Source of the DNA: Rhodobacter ferrooxidans
GTDB lineage: Bacteria; Pseudomonadota; Alphaproteobacteria; Rhodobacterales; Rhodobacteraceae
Assembly: GCF_000176015.1 (NCBI RefSeq)
Contig: NZ_ACYY01000001.1
Coordinates: 124,001-188,000 of the forward strand
Direction of reading: 5' to 3'
Length of the DNA stretch: 64,000 nucleotides
The notes beneath the pieces are model-generated. The model made no database searches and had not been told where the DNA came from. It saw only the letters and a program-made list of their open reading frames with translations. Positions 26,235 to 35,487 of this stretch are shown in pieces (the first letter of the stretch is position 1; each line of letters starts with the position of its first letter). Position numbers and translations under genes: made by a program.

Positions 26235-26900
26235 TCAGGTTGCCTGCGCCGCAAAGCGCGGGAAAAGCACCTGGTTTTCCAGCGCGATATGCCGGGTCAG
26301 GTCGTCGGCGAATTTGCGCAGCCCGGTATAAAGTGCGGTCCAGGATCGACAAGCGCCGTCGGGCAGGTCGAGGTTGTGGGTCACGCGCAGCACGTCGCGC
26401 AGAAGGTCGTTCGTGGTGTCGTGTTCGTGGCGCATGGCGGCGATGGGATGCGCGATCATCGGATGACCGCCCGCCTGCATCATCGGGAACAGCACCTGTT
26501 CCTCTTTCATCATGTGGCTGTCCAGCTCGCGTTCCAGGGCGATCAGCGCCGCCATCACGCCCAACGGTGCCGCTTGATGGTCGCCATGCACCGCCTCGAC
26601 CTTCTCGGCCAGCGGGATCAGCCATTCCAGTTCGGCGCGGTGGGTCTGGTGATAGCGCGACAGGATATGGTCGATCAACGCCGGGGTGTCGGTGGGGGCC
26701 TCGGTTGCGGCGACATCGGCCAGAGCGTGCAATTCCGCCAGCAGGGCGGCCGGATCAAGGCCAGCGCGCGTTGCGGCATCGGCCAGCGACAGGCTGCCAC
26801 CGCAGCAGAAACTGATGTCTGCCTTGCGGAAAATCTCGGCGGCACCGGGCAGATCGGCGGCAAACTCGCCGACCGAGGTTTCGGGGGAAAACACGACCAT
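26235..26900 (-). CDS. dnrN: RIC/ScdA-type di-iron iron-sulfur cluster repair protein
   Basis: Repairs Fe-S clusters damaged by NO or oxidants; DnrN/NorA/YtfE homologues accompany denitrification genes. The 221 residues comprise an N-terminal ScdA_N domain ending ADISFCCGG (Cys32-Cys33) and a hemerythrin-like four-helix domain with the di-iron His/Glu pattern (HQTHRAELEW, ELDSHMMKEEQVLFPMM, MRHEHD, HIALENQVLFPRF). The start at 26900 follows GGAGCC; the open frame extends to 26990 but across the NNR-type box. Divergent from nnrS. Confidence 0.9.
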   Translation of the reverse strand: MVVFSPETSVGEFAADLPGAAEIFRKADISFCCGGSLSLADAATRAGLDPAALLAELHALADVAATEAPTDTPALIDHILSRYHQTHRAELEWLIPLAEKVEAVHGDHQAAPLGVMAALIALERELDSHMMKEEQVLFPMMQAGGHPMIAHPIAAMRHEHDTTNDLLRDVLRVTHNLDLPDGACRSWTALYTGLRKFADDLTRHIALENQVLFPRFAAQAT

Positions 26901-26976
26901 CGGAGGCTCCTGGCAAAAATTGGCCCGGTCTGGCCGGGCATTGCCGGCTTGATAGCAGTGCTGCTGCGGGCATCGC

Positions 26977-26990
26977 TTGACGTTGGTCAA
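26977..26990. promoter_or_regulatory. NNR/FNR-type box between dnrN and nnrS
   Basis: TTGACGTTGGTCAA is a perfect TTGAC-N4-GTCAA inverted repeat, 76 bp from the dnrN start and 52 bp from the nnrS start. It matches the site recognised by NNR/DNR-type NO-responsive regulators and could serve both divergent promoters. Confidence 0.8.
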
Positions 26991-27042
26991 GTCTGGCGCG
27001 GGGGTGGCGTTCTATGAACGGCGCGTAACGCATGGGGGCAGC

Positions 27043-28245
27043 ATGACCACTTCGGCAGAACAGATGCGGGCCTGGCGCGGCCCGGTGATCCTGAGCCAGG
27101 GCTACCGGCCGTTCTTTCTGCTGGCAGCGCTTTGGGCGGTGCTGGTGATGGGGATGTGGGTTCTGGTGATCAGCGGCGCGCTGCAATGGCAAGCGGCGTT
27201 CGAGCCGGTGACATGGCACGCCCATGCGCTGCTGTTTGGTTATACCACCGCGGTGATTGCCGGGTTCCTGATGACGGCGGTGCCGAACTGGACCGGGCGG
27301 TTTCCAATTACCGGCTGGCCGGTGGCCGGTCTGGCGGCGCTATGGCTGACTGGGCGCGCGGTGGTGACGCTGCCGCTGGGGTTGCCTGCGCTGGCGGTGG
27401 CGGTGGTCGATCTGGCGTTTCCGGTCGTTCTGGCGCTGGCGATCGGGCGCGAGATCGTGGCCGGGCGCAACTGGCGCAATCTCAAGGTGCTGGGCTTGCT
27501 GGGGCTGCTGATCCTGGCCGATGGGCTGTTTCATTGGCAGGCGGCGCATGAGGGTGCGGCGGCGGCCGGGTTCGGTGCCCGGCTGGGGCTGGCCGTGCTG
27601 GTGGTGCTGATCGCGCTGATCGGCGGTCGGGTGGTGCCCAGCTTTACCCGCAACTGGCTGGCGCAGCGCCGGGTCCAGCCGCTGCCCGCGGCGGCCGACC
27701 GGCTGGACGATGCCTGCATGGCGATCACCGTTGCTGCCGCGGCAAGCTGGGCGGCGCTGCCCGACGCTGCGGCAATCGGCGGGCTGTGCCTGCTGGCGGG
27801 GGTGGCAAACCTGTGGCGGCTGGCGCGCTGGCAGGGCCACCGTACCCTGGCCGAGCCGCTGGTCTGGGTGCTGCACGCGAGTTTCGCCTTCGTGGCGCTG
27901 GGGTTCTTTTCGGTCGGGGCCGAGGCGCTGGGGCTGATGGCACTGGGTCCGGCCTCGAAACACGTCTGGATGGCCGGGGCGGTCGGGCTGATGACGCTGG
28001 CGGTGATGAGCCGCGCCAGTCTTGGCCATGGCGGCTATCCGCTGGCGGCGGGCAAGGGGGTGGCGCTGCTTTACGCAGCCCTGATATGCGCGGTGCTGGC
28101 CCGGGTTCTGGCCGGGTTCTGGCCGCAGTTGCCGTGGCTTTTGCACATCGCGGCGGGTGGCTGGATATTGGCCTTCGGCGGCTTTGCGCTGCTGTTCTGG
28201 CCGATCCTGGCCCGCCCGAAGCTGCAGCCCCGGCGGGCGGGCTGA
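27043..28245 (+). CDS. nnrS: NnrS family heme-copper membrane protein
   Basis: A 400-residue integral membrane protein of about twelve helices; NnrS proteins ease NO and nitrosative stress. Conserved elements are LSQGYRPFFLLAALWA at the N-terminus, WHAHALLFGYTTAVIAGFLM with the metal-binding histidines, NWTGRFPITGWP, GRVVPSFTRNWLAQRR and MSRASLGHGGYPL. The ATG at 27043 has a GGGGGCA site. It sits downstream of the TTGAC/GTCAA box and 81 bp before the regulator gene. Confidence 0.93.
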   Translation: MTTSAEQMRAWRGPVILSQGYRPFFLLAALWAVLVMGMWVLVISGALQWQAAFEPVTWHAHALLFGYTTAVIAGFLMTAVPNWTGRFPITGWPVAGLAALWLTGRAVVTLPLGLPALAVAVVDLAFPVVLALAIGREIVAGRNWRNLKVLGLLGLLILADGLFHWQAAHEGAAAAGFGARLGLAVLVVLIALIGGRVVPSFTRNWLAQRRVQPLPAAADRLDDACMAITVAAAASWAALPDAAAIGGLCLLAGVANLWRLARWQGHRTLAEPLVWVLHASFAFVALGFFSVGAEALGLMALGPASKHVWMAGAVGLMTLAVMSRASLGHGGYPLAAGKGVALLYAALICAVLARVLAGFWPQLPWLLHIAAGGWILAFGGFALLFWPILARPKLQPRRAG

Positions 28246-28326
28246 CCCGCCGCCCCGGTCCATCACCATGCAGGGGTGGTTTTTCCGCGCGGTTTGTGGT
28301 GTTGTGAGGCAAAGCAGGACGCCCCC

Positions 28327-29028
28327 ATGCACGCCGACCACATCGAGATTGCCCGCCGGTCGCTGCTGTTGTCGGCAATCCCCGAACATGTGATCGGGCA
28401 GGTGTTGGCCGAGGCGCGGGTGCGCAGTTTCGACCGCGGTGCCACGATCTTTCTGCAAGGCGAACGCGCCAGTGCCATCTACATCGTGGCTGAAGGCTGG
28501 GTGAAGCTTTACCGCATCGCCCCAAATGGCGCCGAGGCGGTGGTGGGGGTGTTCACCAAGGGCCGCAGCTTTGGCGAGGCGGTGGCGTTCCGTCACGACA
28601 CCTATCCGGTGGCCGCCGAGGCCGCCACCGATTGCGTGCTGATCCGCATCGAGGCCGACAGTCTGCTGCGGCAGATCCGGCAGAACCCCGAGGTGGCGAT
28701 CTCGATCCTGTCGGCCACCTTTCTGCATCTGAACAGCCTGGTGGCGCAGCTTGAGGCGCTGAAGGCGCAGACCGGGGCGCAGCGCATCGCCGAGTTCCTG
28801 CTGGAACTGGCGCCGTGCAGCAGCGGTGCCTGCGAGGTGACGCTGCCCTATGACAAGGTGCTGATCGCCGGGCGTCTGGGGATGAAGCCCGAAAGCCTGA
28901 GCCGCGCCTTCGCCAAGCTGCGCGATCAGGGGGTGACGGTGCGGCAAAGCGTGGCCAGCATCGCCGATGTCGCCGTGTTGCGCCACTTTGCCGAGGAAGA
29001 CCCCGCCGACGCCTGGACCCGCGGCTGA
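28327..29028 (+). CDS. nnrR: Crp/Fnr-family NO-responsive regulator (NNR/DNR type)
   Basis: A 233-residue regulator with a cyclic-nucleotide-binding-like sensor domain (DRGATIFLQGERASAIYIVA, about residues 38-57), a dimerisation helix and a C-terminal HTH with recognition helix MKPESLSRAFAKLRDQG. It lacks the N-terminal cysteine cluster of FNR, as NNR/DNR/NnrR proteins do; these sense NO through heme. It presumably acts at the three TTGAC/GTCAA-like boxes in this locus. The start at 28327 follows AGGAC. The symbol could equally be nnr or dnr. Confidence 0.85.
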   Translation: MHADHIEIARRSLLLSAIPEHVIGQVLAEARVRSFDRGATIFLQGERASAIYIVAEGWVKLYRIAPNGAEAVVGVFTKGRSFGEAVAFRHDTYPVAAEAATDCVLIRIEADSLLRQIRQNPEVAISILSATFLHLNSLVAQLEALKAQTGAQRIAEFLLELAPCSSGACEVTLPYDKVLIAGRLGMKPESLSRAFAKLRDQGVTVRQSVASIADVAVLRHFAEEDPADAWTRG

Positions 29029-29034
29029 CGCCGG

Positions 29035-29295
29035 TCAGGCCACCAGCAGCAATACCAGCCACAGGCTCATCAGCAGCGCCAGCACGCCGGTAAACCCGGC
29101 AAGCCAGGGCCGGGCGGCGGCTAGGCCCAGATAATCGGCCAGGATCAGCCGCGCCTTGGCAAAGGCCAGCGCCAGCAGCGCAGCCCCGGCCAGCCACAGG
29201 CCGATGCCGGTCAGGTCCGGCAGCAGCAGGGCCAGCAGGGTGGACAGGGCCGACAGGCCGACCAGCAAGGTCCAGGTGCGGGTTTCCCGTGTCAT
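29035..29295 (-). CDS. norF: NorF, small membrane protein of the nor operon
   Basis: An 86-residue protein with three hydrophobic helices (about 10-28, 32-50 and 62-85), last gene of norCBQDEF. It resembles cytochrome c oxidase subunit IV-type small proteins. NorF and NorE are accessory factors needed for full NO reductase activity in Paracoccus. It overlaps norE by 4 bp (ATGA) and ends 6 bp from the convergent regulator. Confidence 0.82.
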   Translation of the reverse strand: MTRETRTWTLLVGLSALSTLLALLLPDLTGIGLWLAGAALLALAFAKARLILADYLGLAAARPWLAGFTGVLALLMSLWLVLLLVA

Positions 29296-29906
29296 CGCAA
29301 CAGATACACCACCGGGAACAGCAGCACCCAGACCAGATCGACCATGTGCCAGAAGGCGGTGACCGCCTGCACCGGGCGCGGCGTCGGGCGGGCGGCGACC
29401 AGCGCAAACAGCGCGATGCCCGCCACGACATGGGCGGCATGAAAGCCGGTCAGCAGGTAGTAAAAGGTAAAGAACGCATGGGTTTCAGTGCTGATCCCCT
29501 GCGCCGCGGCATCGGCATATTCCAGCGCTTTCACCAGCAGGAACACCAGCCCCAACGCTCCGGCGCCGGCCAGCAAACCCCTTGTCCGCGCGATTTGTGC
29601 CGCCAGCGCCGCGCGATGCGCCAAGGCCGCCAACCAGCCCGAGGTCACCAGCACCAGCGTGTTCACCCCGGCCATGGCGCGGTGCAACTGATCCTGCGCC
29701 TCGGCAAAGCCCTGCGGGTCGGTGATGCGGACCGCCAGAAACGCCGTCAGACCGGCGCCGAACACCAGGAGTTCCGACACGATCAGCACCCAGATCATCA
29801 GATCGCCGGGCAGATCGTCGAACGGCGAGGGCGGCTCATCCCTTCCTTGCGGGCGGTCTTCGCGCTCAAGGGCCGGCGCCTGCCAGGACTCGGAAGCCGC
29901 GGTCAT
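29292..29906 (-). CDS. norE: NorE, cytochrome c oxidase subunit III-like protein
   Basis: A 204-residue member of the CoxIII family with five helices. Motifs include LPGDLMIWVLIVSELLVFGA near residue 32, AMAGVNTLVLVTSGWLAAL and FHAAHVVAGIALFALVAARP, ending AVTAFWHMVDLVWVLLFPVV. NorE is an accessory protein of NO reductase, not a catalytic subunit. Both ends overlap neighbours by 4 bp, indicating tight operon coupling. Confidence 0.9.
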   Translation of the reverse strand: MTAASESWQAPALEREDRPQGRDEPPSPFDDLPGDLMIWVLIVSELLVFGAGLTAFLAVRITDPQGFAEAQDQLHRAMAGVNTLVLVTSGWLAALAHRAALAAQIARTRGLLAGAGALGLVFLLVKALEYADAAAQGISTETHAFFTFYYLLTGFHAAHVVAGIALFALVAARPTPRPVQAVTAFWHMVDLVWVLLFPVVYLLR

Positions 29907-31870
29907 GCGCCAACCAACTGGCGGTAAATCTCGGGCAGCGCCTGGGTCAGCTTTTCCGGCTGCGGGATCAGTGCAAACCCGCCCTGGCCGAACATCCGCG
30001 GGAACCAGCTTTTGCCGTCGCGATCGACGGTGATGCCGAACACCGCGTGGCCCATCCGCCGGGCCTCCAGCACCGCCTTGTGGCTGTCCTCGATGCCGTG
30101 GCGGCCTTCGTAATGGTCCAGATCATTGGGCTTGCCATCGGTGATCACCAGCAACAGCCGCCGCTTGCGCGCCTGTTCGGACAGACCCACCGAGGCGTGG
30201 CGGATGGCAGCACCCAGCCGGGTGTAGAACCCGGGTTTCAGCGCCGCGATGCGGTGTTCCACGGTGTCCGACATCGGCTCGCCAAAGCGTTTGGCGCATT
30301 GGATATAGACCCGGTCGCGCTTCAGGCTGGAAAACGCATGGATGGCGAAATCGTCGCCGCAGGCCGCCAGACCCCAGCTTAACGCCGCCAGCGCCTCGCG
30401 TTCGATGTCGATCACCGAGCGGCCACCATGGCCATGGCCGGGCACCGCCGATTCGGTGGAACGCGACACATCCAGCAGGATCGACACCGCCAGATCGCGT
30501 TTCTGCGGCCGGGTTTGCCGCCAGATGCGGTCATCCCCCTGCCCCGTCGCATAAAAATCGACCCGCGCGCGCACCGCCCGGTCCGTATCAAGTTCGTCGC
30601 CGTCAGGGTGGCCAGTGGTCGAAATTCGGGCAGGACGCAGAGCCTCGAACTGACGTTTGACGGCGCGGATACGGGCGCTCGCGCGCGGATCGTCCCGAAA
30701 CGGGGGCGTGCTGAGAACCGGGGAAATATCGGAGGTCAGCACCCGGACATGGGCGGGAAGATAGGCCCCGGTCCGCACGTCCCATTCGGGATAGGTGGAA
30801 ATGCCGGAAAGCGCCTCGCGGTCCACGTCTTCGGGCGCAAGGTCCAGATGCAGTTTCAGCCGGGTGGCGGGGGCTTTGGAAATCTGGCCAAGGCCGATTT
30901 CCTCGGCATCGTCGGCGGCCTTCTTGGCGTCGTCGGTATCGTCATCTTCGACCCGGCGGTTGAGGTTGATGAACTCGGCCCAGGACAGGATCGCCTCGAA
31001 CTTGTGCAGGATGAAGCTGTCGTTGCGCTCGGCCTGATCGGCGGCGCGACGCTTGGCGCGGTGGCTGCGGTTGCCCTCGCCTTCCTCGGGCGTGCCTTCG
31101 GTGGCGCGGCTTTCGACGCCGGTGGTCTGCGAAGAACCGGGCGCCCGCAGGTCGGGCCACAGCGCCACCGGACGGAACGGGCGATAGCGGCGCGGGGCGC
31201 GGTAGGCGGAGTAATCACCCGATCCGATGGCCTGCACCATGCGGTCTGCCTTGGGCCCAAGCGGGGCCGCATCGCCCAGCAGATGCCGGATCGCGGCCTC
31301 GACCGTGGCTTCGGCCTCGGGTAGGTGCGGGGTCTGGCGCAGGCCCAGGGTGGCGGTGCAGAGATCGGCATAAAGGCTGCGAAGGCCGGGGGCCTCGGCC
31401 AGGGTGCGGCGGGCCATCTGCAAGGCCGCGCGCAGGCAGGCCAGATCGGCACACAGCGGGTCGGTTTGCGGGTCATGCGCCGGGGCATGGGCGGCAGCGG
31501 CGGCCAACCACAGGTAGAGGGCGGCGTTGGCTTCACGGGCGGGAAACACCGCCAGCGACGCAGGCAGCCGCAGCGCCGCGCCGTCGAAACTGCTGCGCGG
31601 GGTGGCCTCGGTCGCGTTGCCCAGAAAGCGGCGCAAGCTGAGACGGTGGTGCGAGACCTCGTCGGCGGTGGCCTTGATCTCCACCGAAGGGCTGCCGCCC
31701 AGGCCGCGGAAAAGCACTGCCAGCCGTCCGCCGATCTCACTCAGATCGACACGGGCTCCGTCGTGGACAGGCAGGCTGTCAAGACGGCTGGCATAGGCGT
31801 GCCACAGTTTCCCGACGGTTTCTTCGGGTTCCCATGGTTCCAGATCAATCGTTGCCACAGCCGGCCTCAC
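29903..31870 (-). CDS. norD: NorD, von Willebrand A-domain activation factor
   Basis: A 655-residue cytosolic protein. The C-terminal VWA domain (from about residue 465) has the MIDAS motif LLDVSRSTES and the downstream VITDGKPND metal-site loop. The central part is acidic and charged, as usual in NorD. With the MoxR-type ATPase NorQ it activates or assembles NorBC, possibly inserting the non-heme iron. It overlaps norQ by 4 bp and norE by 4 bp. Confidence 0.94.
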   Translation of the reverse strand: MRPAVATIDLEPWEPEETVGKLWHAYASRLDSLPVHDGARVDLSEIGGRLAVLFRGLGGSPSVEIKATADEVSHHRLSLRRFLGNATEATPRSSFDGAALRLPASLAVFPAREANAALYLWLAAAAAHAPAHDPQTDPLCADLACLRAALQMARRTLAEAPGLRSLYADLCTATLGLRQTPHLPEAEATVEAAIRHLLGDAAPLGPKADRMVQAIGSGDYSAYRAPRRYRPFRPVALWPDLRAPGSSQTTGVESRATEGTPEEGEGNRSHRAKRRAADQAERNDSFILHKFEAILSWAEFINLNRRVEDDDTDDAKKAADDAEEIGLGQISKAPATRLKLHLDLAPEDVDREALSGISTYPEWDVRTGAYLPAHVRVLTSDISPVLSTPPFRDDPRASARIRAVKRQFEALRPARISTTGHPDGDELDTDRAVRARVDFYATGQGDDRIWRQTRPQKRDLAVSILLDVSRSTESAVPGHGHGGRSVIDIEREALAALSWGLAACGDDFAIHAFSSLKRDRVYIQCAKRFGEPMSDTVEHRIAALKPGFYTRLGAAIRHASVGLSEQARKRRLLLVITDGKPNDLDHYEGRHGIEDSHKAVLEARRMGHAVFGITVDRDGKSWFPRMFGQGGFALIPQPEKLTQALPEIYRQLVGA

Positions 31871-32706
31871 CCGAAAACGGCCGCAACAAGATCGAGGAGC
31901 CCGCGTTTGGTATCGGCATCATCGGTCAAGGGTTCGATCATCGCCGCCAGAATGGCACGGTCGGCGGCCATGCCCTGCGCGATCAGCGTGGCGGTATAGA
32001 TCACCAGCCGGGTCGAGACGCCCTCTTCCAGATCCTGCCCCTTCATGGCGCGCAGCTTGTTCGCCAGACGCACCAGCGGTTGCACCCGGTCTTCCGAAAG
32101 CCCGCTTTCGCGCGCCACCACCGGGATCTCGTGCTCGGGCCGCGGAAAGGTGAATTCCAGCGCCACAAAGCGTTGCCGGGTCGAAGGTTTCAGGGTTTTC
32201 AGGATGTTCTGGTAGCCGGGGTTGTAGCTTGCCACCAGCATGAAGCCCGGTGCGGCCTCCAGTTCTTCCGAGGTGCGGTCGATCGGCAGGATGCGGCGGT
32301 CGTCGGTCAGCGGGTGCAGCACCACCGTCACGTCCTTGCGGGCTTCAACCACCTCGTCCAGATAGCAGATCGCCCCCTCGCGCACCGCACGGGTTAGCGG
32401 GCCATCGACCCAGACCGTTTCGCCGCCCTTCAGCAGATAGCGGCCGATCAGGTCGGCGGCGGACAAATCGTCGTGGCAGGCCACGGTATAAAGCGGCCGG
32501 CCCAGCGTGGCGGCCATATGCGAGACAAAGCGGGTCTTGCCACAGCCGGTTGGGCCTTTCAGCAGCACCGGCAGCCGGTTTTCGAACGCGGCACGAAACA
32601 CCGCACATTCATCGCCTTGCGGCAAGTAGAAGGGGGCGTCGCCCTGCGTCAGGTGGAAGGGGGCTTGCGCCGCCCCCTTCAGGTTTGTGGTTCCATCCAT
32701 CTGCAT
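31867..32706 (-). CDS. norQ: NorQ, MoxR-type AAA+ ATPase
   Basis: A 279-residue ATPase partner of NorD in maturing NO reductase. Walker A is GPTGCGKT (51-58), Walker B is CYLDEVVEA, and sensor 1 is VASYNPGY. The C-terminal lid carries STRLVIYTATLIAQG. The start at 32706 (MQMDGTTNL) overlaps the norB stop as TGATG, which decides against the longer open frame reaching 32835. Confidence 0.94.
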   Translation of the reverse strand: MQMDGTTNLKGAAQAPFHLTQGDAPFYLPQGDECAVFRAAFENRLPVLLKGPTGCGKTRFVSHMAATLGRPLYTVACHDDLSAADLIGRYLLKGGETVWVDGPLTRAVREGAICYLDEVVEARKDVTVVLHPLTDDRRILPIDRTSEELEAAPGFMLVASYNPGYQNILKTLKPSTRQRFVALEFTFPRPEHEIPVVARESGLSEDRVQPLVRLANKLRAMKGQDLEEGVSTRLVIYTATLIAQGMAADRAILAAMIEPLTDDADTKRGLLDLVAAVFG

Positions 32707-34070
32707 CACTCCGCCGGCATGGTCTGGCGTGGCGTGATGATCTCGCGGCGCGGCACCATCACCGAGTAGATGAACAACAGCGCCCCCAGCACCACCGCGG
32801 CACCGGCACCAAAGCGCATGGCGTAGAAGATCCACAGTTGATCCTGCACGTCCATGTAAGCCTCGCCGTTCACCCGTTGCAGGTGGGTTTGCAGCGCTCC
32901 GGCAAAGGTCAGCGTCACGGTCATGAACACCATCCCCGCCGACATCAGCCAGAACGACGCCATGTTCAGCACCTGATTGTAGGGGTCACGCCCCAGCAGG
33001 TTCGGCATGGCATAGGTGATGATCGCCAGGTTGACACAGACATAGGCGCCATAGAACGCCAGGTGCCCATGCGCCGCGGTGATCTGGGTGCCGTGGCTGT
33101 AGAAGTTGACCCCGTGCAGCGTGTGCAGAAAGCCCCAGACGCCCGCGCCAAAGAACGCCAGCACGGCACAGCCAAGGCTCCACAGCAGTGCGGCCTTGTT
33201 GGGATGGTCACGCCGCCCCTTCCAGACCATGATGAAGGCAAACGACATCATCGCAAAGAACGGCACGATTTCCAGACTGGAGAAGATCGAGCCGATCCAC
33301 TGCCAATACCCCGGCGTGCCGATCCAGTAGTAATGGTGGCCGGTGCCAAGGATGCCCGAGAACAGCGCGGTGGCGACGATGACGTAAAGCCATTTCTCCA
33401 CCACCTCGCGGTCCACCCCCGTCAGCTTCAGCATCAGGAAGGCCAGGATCGCGGCCATGATCAGCTCCCACACGCCTTCGACCCACAGATGGACGACGAA
33501 CCACCAGTATTGCTTGTCCAGCGCCAGGTTGCCGGGGTTGTAGAAGGCGAACAGGAACAGCAGCGCCAGCCCCCAAAGGCCCAGCAGCAGGATGTTGGTG
33601 ATGGCGGTTTTCTTGCCCGCAAGCACCGTCATGGTGACGTTGTAAAGAAAGATCAGCGCGGCGACGACGATGCCCAGCTTGACCCATTTGGGTTGCTCAA
33701 GAAACTCGCGCCCCTCTTTGCCCAGCAGAAAATTGCCTTCGAACAGGTTGAAGGTATAGGTCAGAACCACCCCCAGCGTGCCCAGAACCAGGATCCCCAG
33801 TTGCAGATATGCCAGCTTGGACGAGTGAATCTCGCGCTCGGATTCCTCGGGGATCAGATAGTAGGCGGCACCGAAAAAGCCCAGCAGCAGCCAGACGATC
33901 AGGCTGTTGGTGTGCAAGGGGCGCAGCACGTTGAACGGCAGGATTTCCGACAGGAAGTTGGGCGCGACATAGACCCACCCCATGATCAGCCCGACCGAAA
34001 CCTGCACCGCAAACAGCGCCATGGCCACGACGAAATAGACCAGCGCGATCTTTTGTGTATGATATTTCAT
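32706..34070 (-). CDS. norB: nitric oxide reductase subunit B
   Basis: The 454-residue catalytic subunit of cytochrome c-dependent NO reductase, a twelve-helix heme-copper-oxidase relative that converts 2 NO to N2O at a heme b3/FeB site. Visible are LRPLHTNSLIVWLLLGFFGA with a heme b His, QYWWFVVHLWVEGVWELIMA with the FeB His and its Glu, LGTGHHYYWIGTPGYWQW and the late HGHLAFYGAYVCVNLA with heme ligands. It follows norC by 12 bp. No N-terminal quinol-oxidising extension is present, so it is the cNor type. Confidence 0.97.
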   Translation of the reverse strand: MKYHTQKIALVYFVVAMALFAVQVSVGLIMGWVYVAPNFLSEILPFNVLRPLHTNSLIVWLLLGFFGAAYYLIPEESEREIHSSKLAYLQLGILVLGTLGVVLTYTFNLFEGNFLLGKEGREFLEQPKWVKLGIVVAALIFLYNVTMTVLAGKKTAITNILLLGLWGLALLFLFAFYNPGNLALDKQYWWFVVHLWVEGVWELIMAAILAFLMLKLTGVDREVVEKWLYVIVATALFSGILGTGHHYYWIGTPGYWQWIGSIFSSLEIVPFFAMMSFAFIMVWKGRRDHPNKAALLWSLGCAVLAFFGAGVWGFLHTLHGVNFYSHGTQITAAHGHLAFYGAYVCVNLAIITYAMPNLLGRDPYNQVLNMASFWLMSAGMVFMTVTLTFAGALQTHLQRVNGEAYMDVQDQLWIFYAMRFGAGAAVVLGALLFIYSVMVPRREIITPRQTMPAE

Positions 34071-34082
34071 GGTTTTTCTCCT

Positions 34083-34535
34083 TCAGCCCGCATCATTCGG
34101 CGGCCAGCTTTGCGTGCGGATCTTGTTGGTCCACAGCAGGAAGTCGGCAACGTTGCGGTAGTCTTCGTCTGTCAGATTGAATTGCGGCATCTGACGGCGG
34201 CCCTCGATGCCACTTGGCATGGATTGCATCCAGGCTTTCAGCATCTCGAAGGCGGCGTCAGGATCGTCCTGCACCCCCCAGCGGGTCATCACATTGCCCA
34301 GTTCGGGCGCGAAATAGGCGCCTTCACCCAGGATGGTGTGACAGTTGACGCAGTTCTTGTTCTCCCAGATGCGTTTGCCGGCGATGACACTGTCGGTCAG
34401 CGGCGAATCGGCGGTCGAGGTGGTGACGATGTAGCGGTGGCTGTTCCATGCCAGCCCGATGAAGATGAGGATGAAGAACAATGACCCGCCGTAAAAGATG
34501 TTGCGGGCCATGCTCTTGGTCATGACTTCGCGCAT
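34083..34535 (-). CDS. norC: nitric oxide reductase cytochrome c subunit
   Basis: A 150-residue membrane-anchored cytochrome c that feeds electrons to NorB. An uncleaved N-terminal helix (about residues 12-31) precedes the heme site NCVNCHTILG (Cys62, Cys65, His66), and QMPQFNLT supplies the axial Met. The start at 34535 is fixed by GGGAAGGAT 7 nt upstream. The NNR-type box lies 65 bp ahead of the start. Confidence 0.96.
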   Translation of the reverse strand: MREVMTKSMARNIFYGGSLFFILIFIGLAWNSHRYIVTTSTADSPLTDSVIAGKRIWENKNCVNCHTILGEGAYFAPELGNVMTRWGVQDDPDAAFEMLKAWMQSMPSGIEGRRQMPQFNLTDEDYRNVADFLLWTNKIRTQSWPPNDAG

Positions 34536-34600
34536 TGCGCTTATCCTTCCCGTAGCGGTTTCAGGTGGGTCCGTTGTGGTCGGGGGCGGGCCGGTCAGCC

Positions 34601-34614
34601 TTAACGAAAGTCAA
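34601..34614. promoter_or_regulatory. NNR-type box of the norC promoter
   Basis: TTAACGAAAGTCAA: one full GTCAA half-site and one TTAAC variant half-site with 4-bp spacing. It lies in the 103-bp gap between nirX and norC. The same 14 bases occur before nirS/nirI. Confidence 0.75.
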
Positions 34615-34638
34615 TTGCCGGTCAGGAAAGTTGCGGGC

Positions 34639-35484
34639 TCAGGCCAGCGCCTCCAGCCGGGCATCGGCAAAGGCCGCCAATGCCGCGTCGATCTGTGGCC
34701 GGGTCAGCAGGCAGCAGGCGGTGGAAAGCGCATCGGCCAGCGCCGCCGAAGCCGCCGAAACGGCAACGGTTGACCACTGCGCCGCCCGCCCGTCGGGGTG
34801 CAGGATATGCGGCTGGCCCGCCCCGATCACCGTGCCGCGCGGGCTGGAGGTGGCCAGCGCCCGGTTGCGCAGCGGCAGCCGGGCCAGTTCGACCCCGGCA
34901 GGGTCGGCCACGGCGGCATCCCAGGTGTCGCCAAGGCCGACGATCTCGCCCATGTCGATCAGCACCGCGCCGTAACCTTCGGCGCGCAGCAGGGCGGCGA
35001 TGCGGTCGGCGGCATGACCCTGGGCGATGCCGTTGAAGGTTAGCGCCATGCCGGGGTCCAGCCGCAATTCCAGCGCATCGGCGCGCAGCCGGTGCCAGCC
35101 GGTCAGGCCACGGGCCGCCGCAACATCGCCCCCCAGCGCGGTGGCCAGCCACAGGGGCTGGATCGACGGATCAAAGGCACCGCCGCTGGCGGCATGCACC
35201 CGGCCCGCCAGCGCGATCAACGCCAGCATCTGCGGATCGGGGTAAGGCAAGCGCCCATCGCGGTTCAACCGGGTCAGGGCCGAGTCGCGATACAGCGAAA
35301 AGTGGTCCTCGATCCGCGCCAGTTCCGCCTCGACCTTGCGCCACAGCCGCGCGGTCTGTGGGGCCGGGCCTGCCAGCCGGATGCTGGCCATGGCCCCCAG
35401 CGCCCGGCCCTGCCATTGGGTTTCGGCGTGCAGCGGCGTGGCCAGGGCGGCGGCGGTGATGGTCAGAAAGCGGCGACGGTTCAT
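34639..35484 (-). CDS. nirX: NirX, ApbE-family flavin transferase
   Basis: A 281-residue exported protein with a twin-arginine-like signal (NRRRFLTITAAALATP) and the ApbE fold: DHFSLYRDSALTRLN, GAFDPSIQPLW, LTFNGIAQGHAADRI, AVLIDMGEI and STVAVSAASAALADALSTA. ApbE enzymes attach FMN covalently to Thr/Ser residues. NirX/NosX are thought to flavinylate NirI/NosR. It follows nirI by 3 bp, as in the Paracoccus nirIX operon. Confidence 0.9.
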   Translation of the reverse strand: MNRRRFLTITAAALATPLHAETQWQGRALGAMASIRLAGPAPQTARLWRKVEAELARIEDHFSLYRDSALTRLNRDGRLPYPDPQMLALIALAGRVHAASGGAFDPSIQPLWLATALGGDVAAARGLTGWHRLRADALELRLDPGMALTFNGIAQGHAADRIAALLRAEGYGAVLIDMGEIVGLGDTWDAAVADPAGVELARLPLRNRALATSSPRGTVIGAGQPHILHPDGRAAQWSTVAVSAASAALADALSTACCLLTRPQIDAALAAFADARLEALA

Positions 35485-35487
35485 GGC

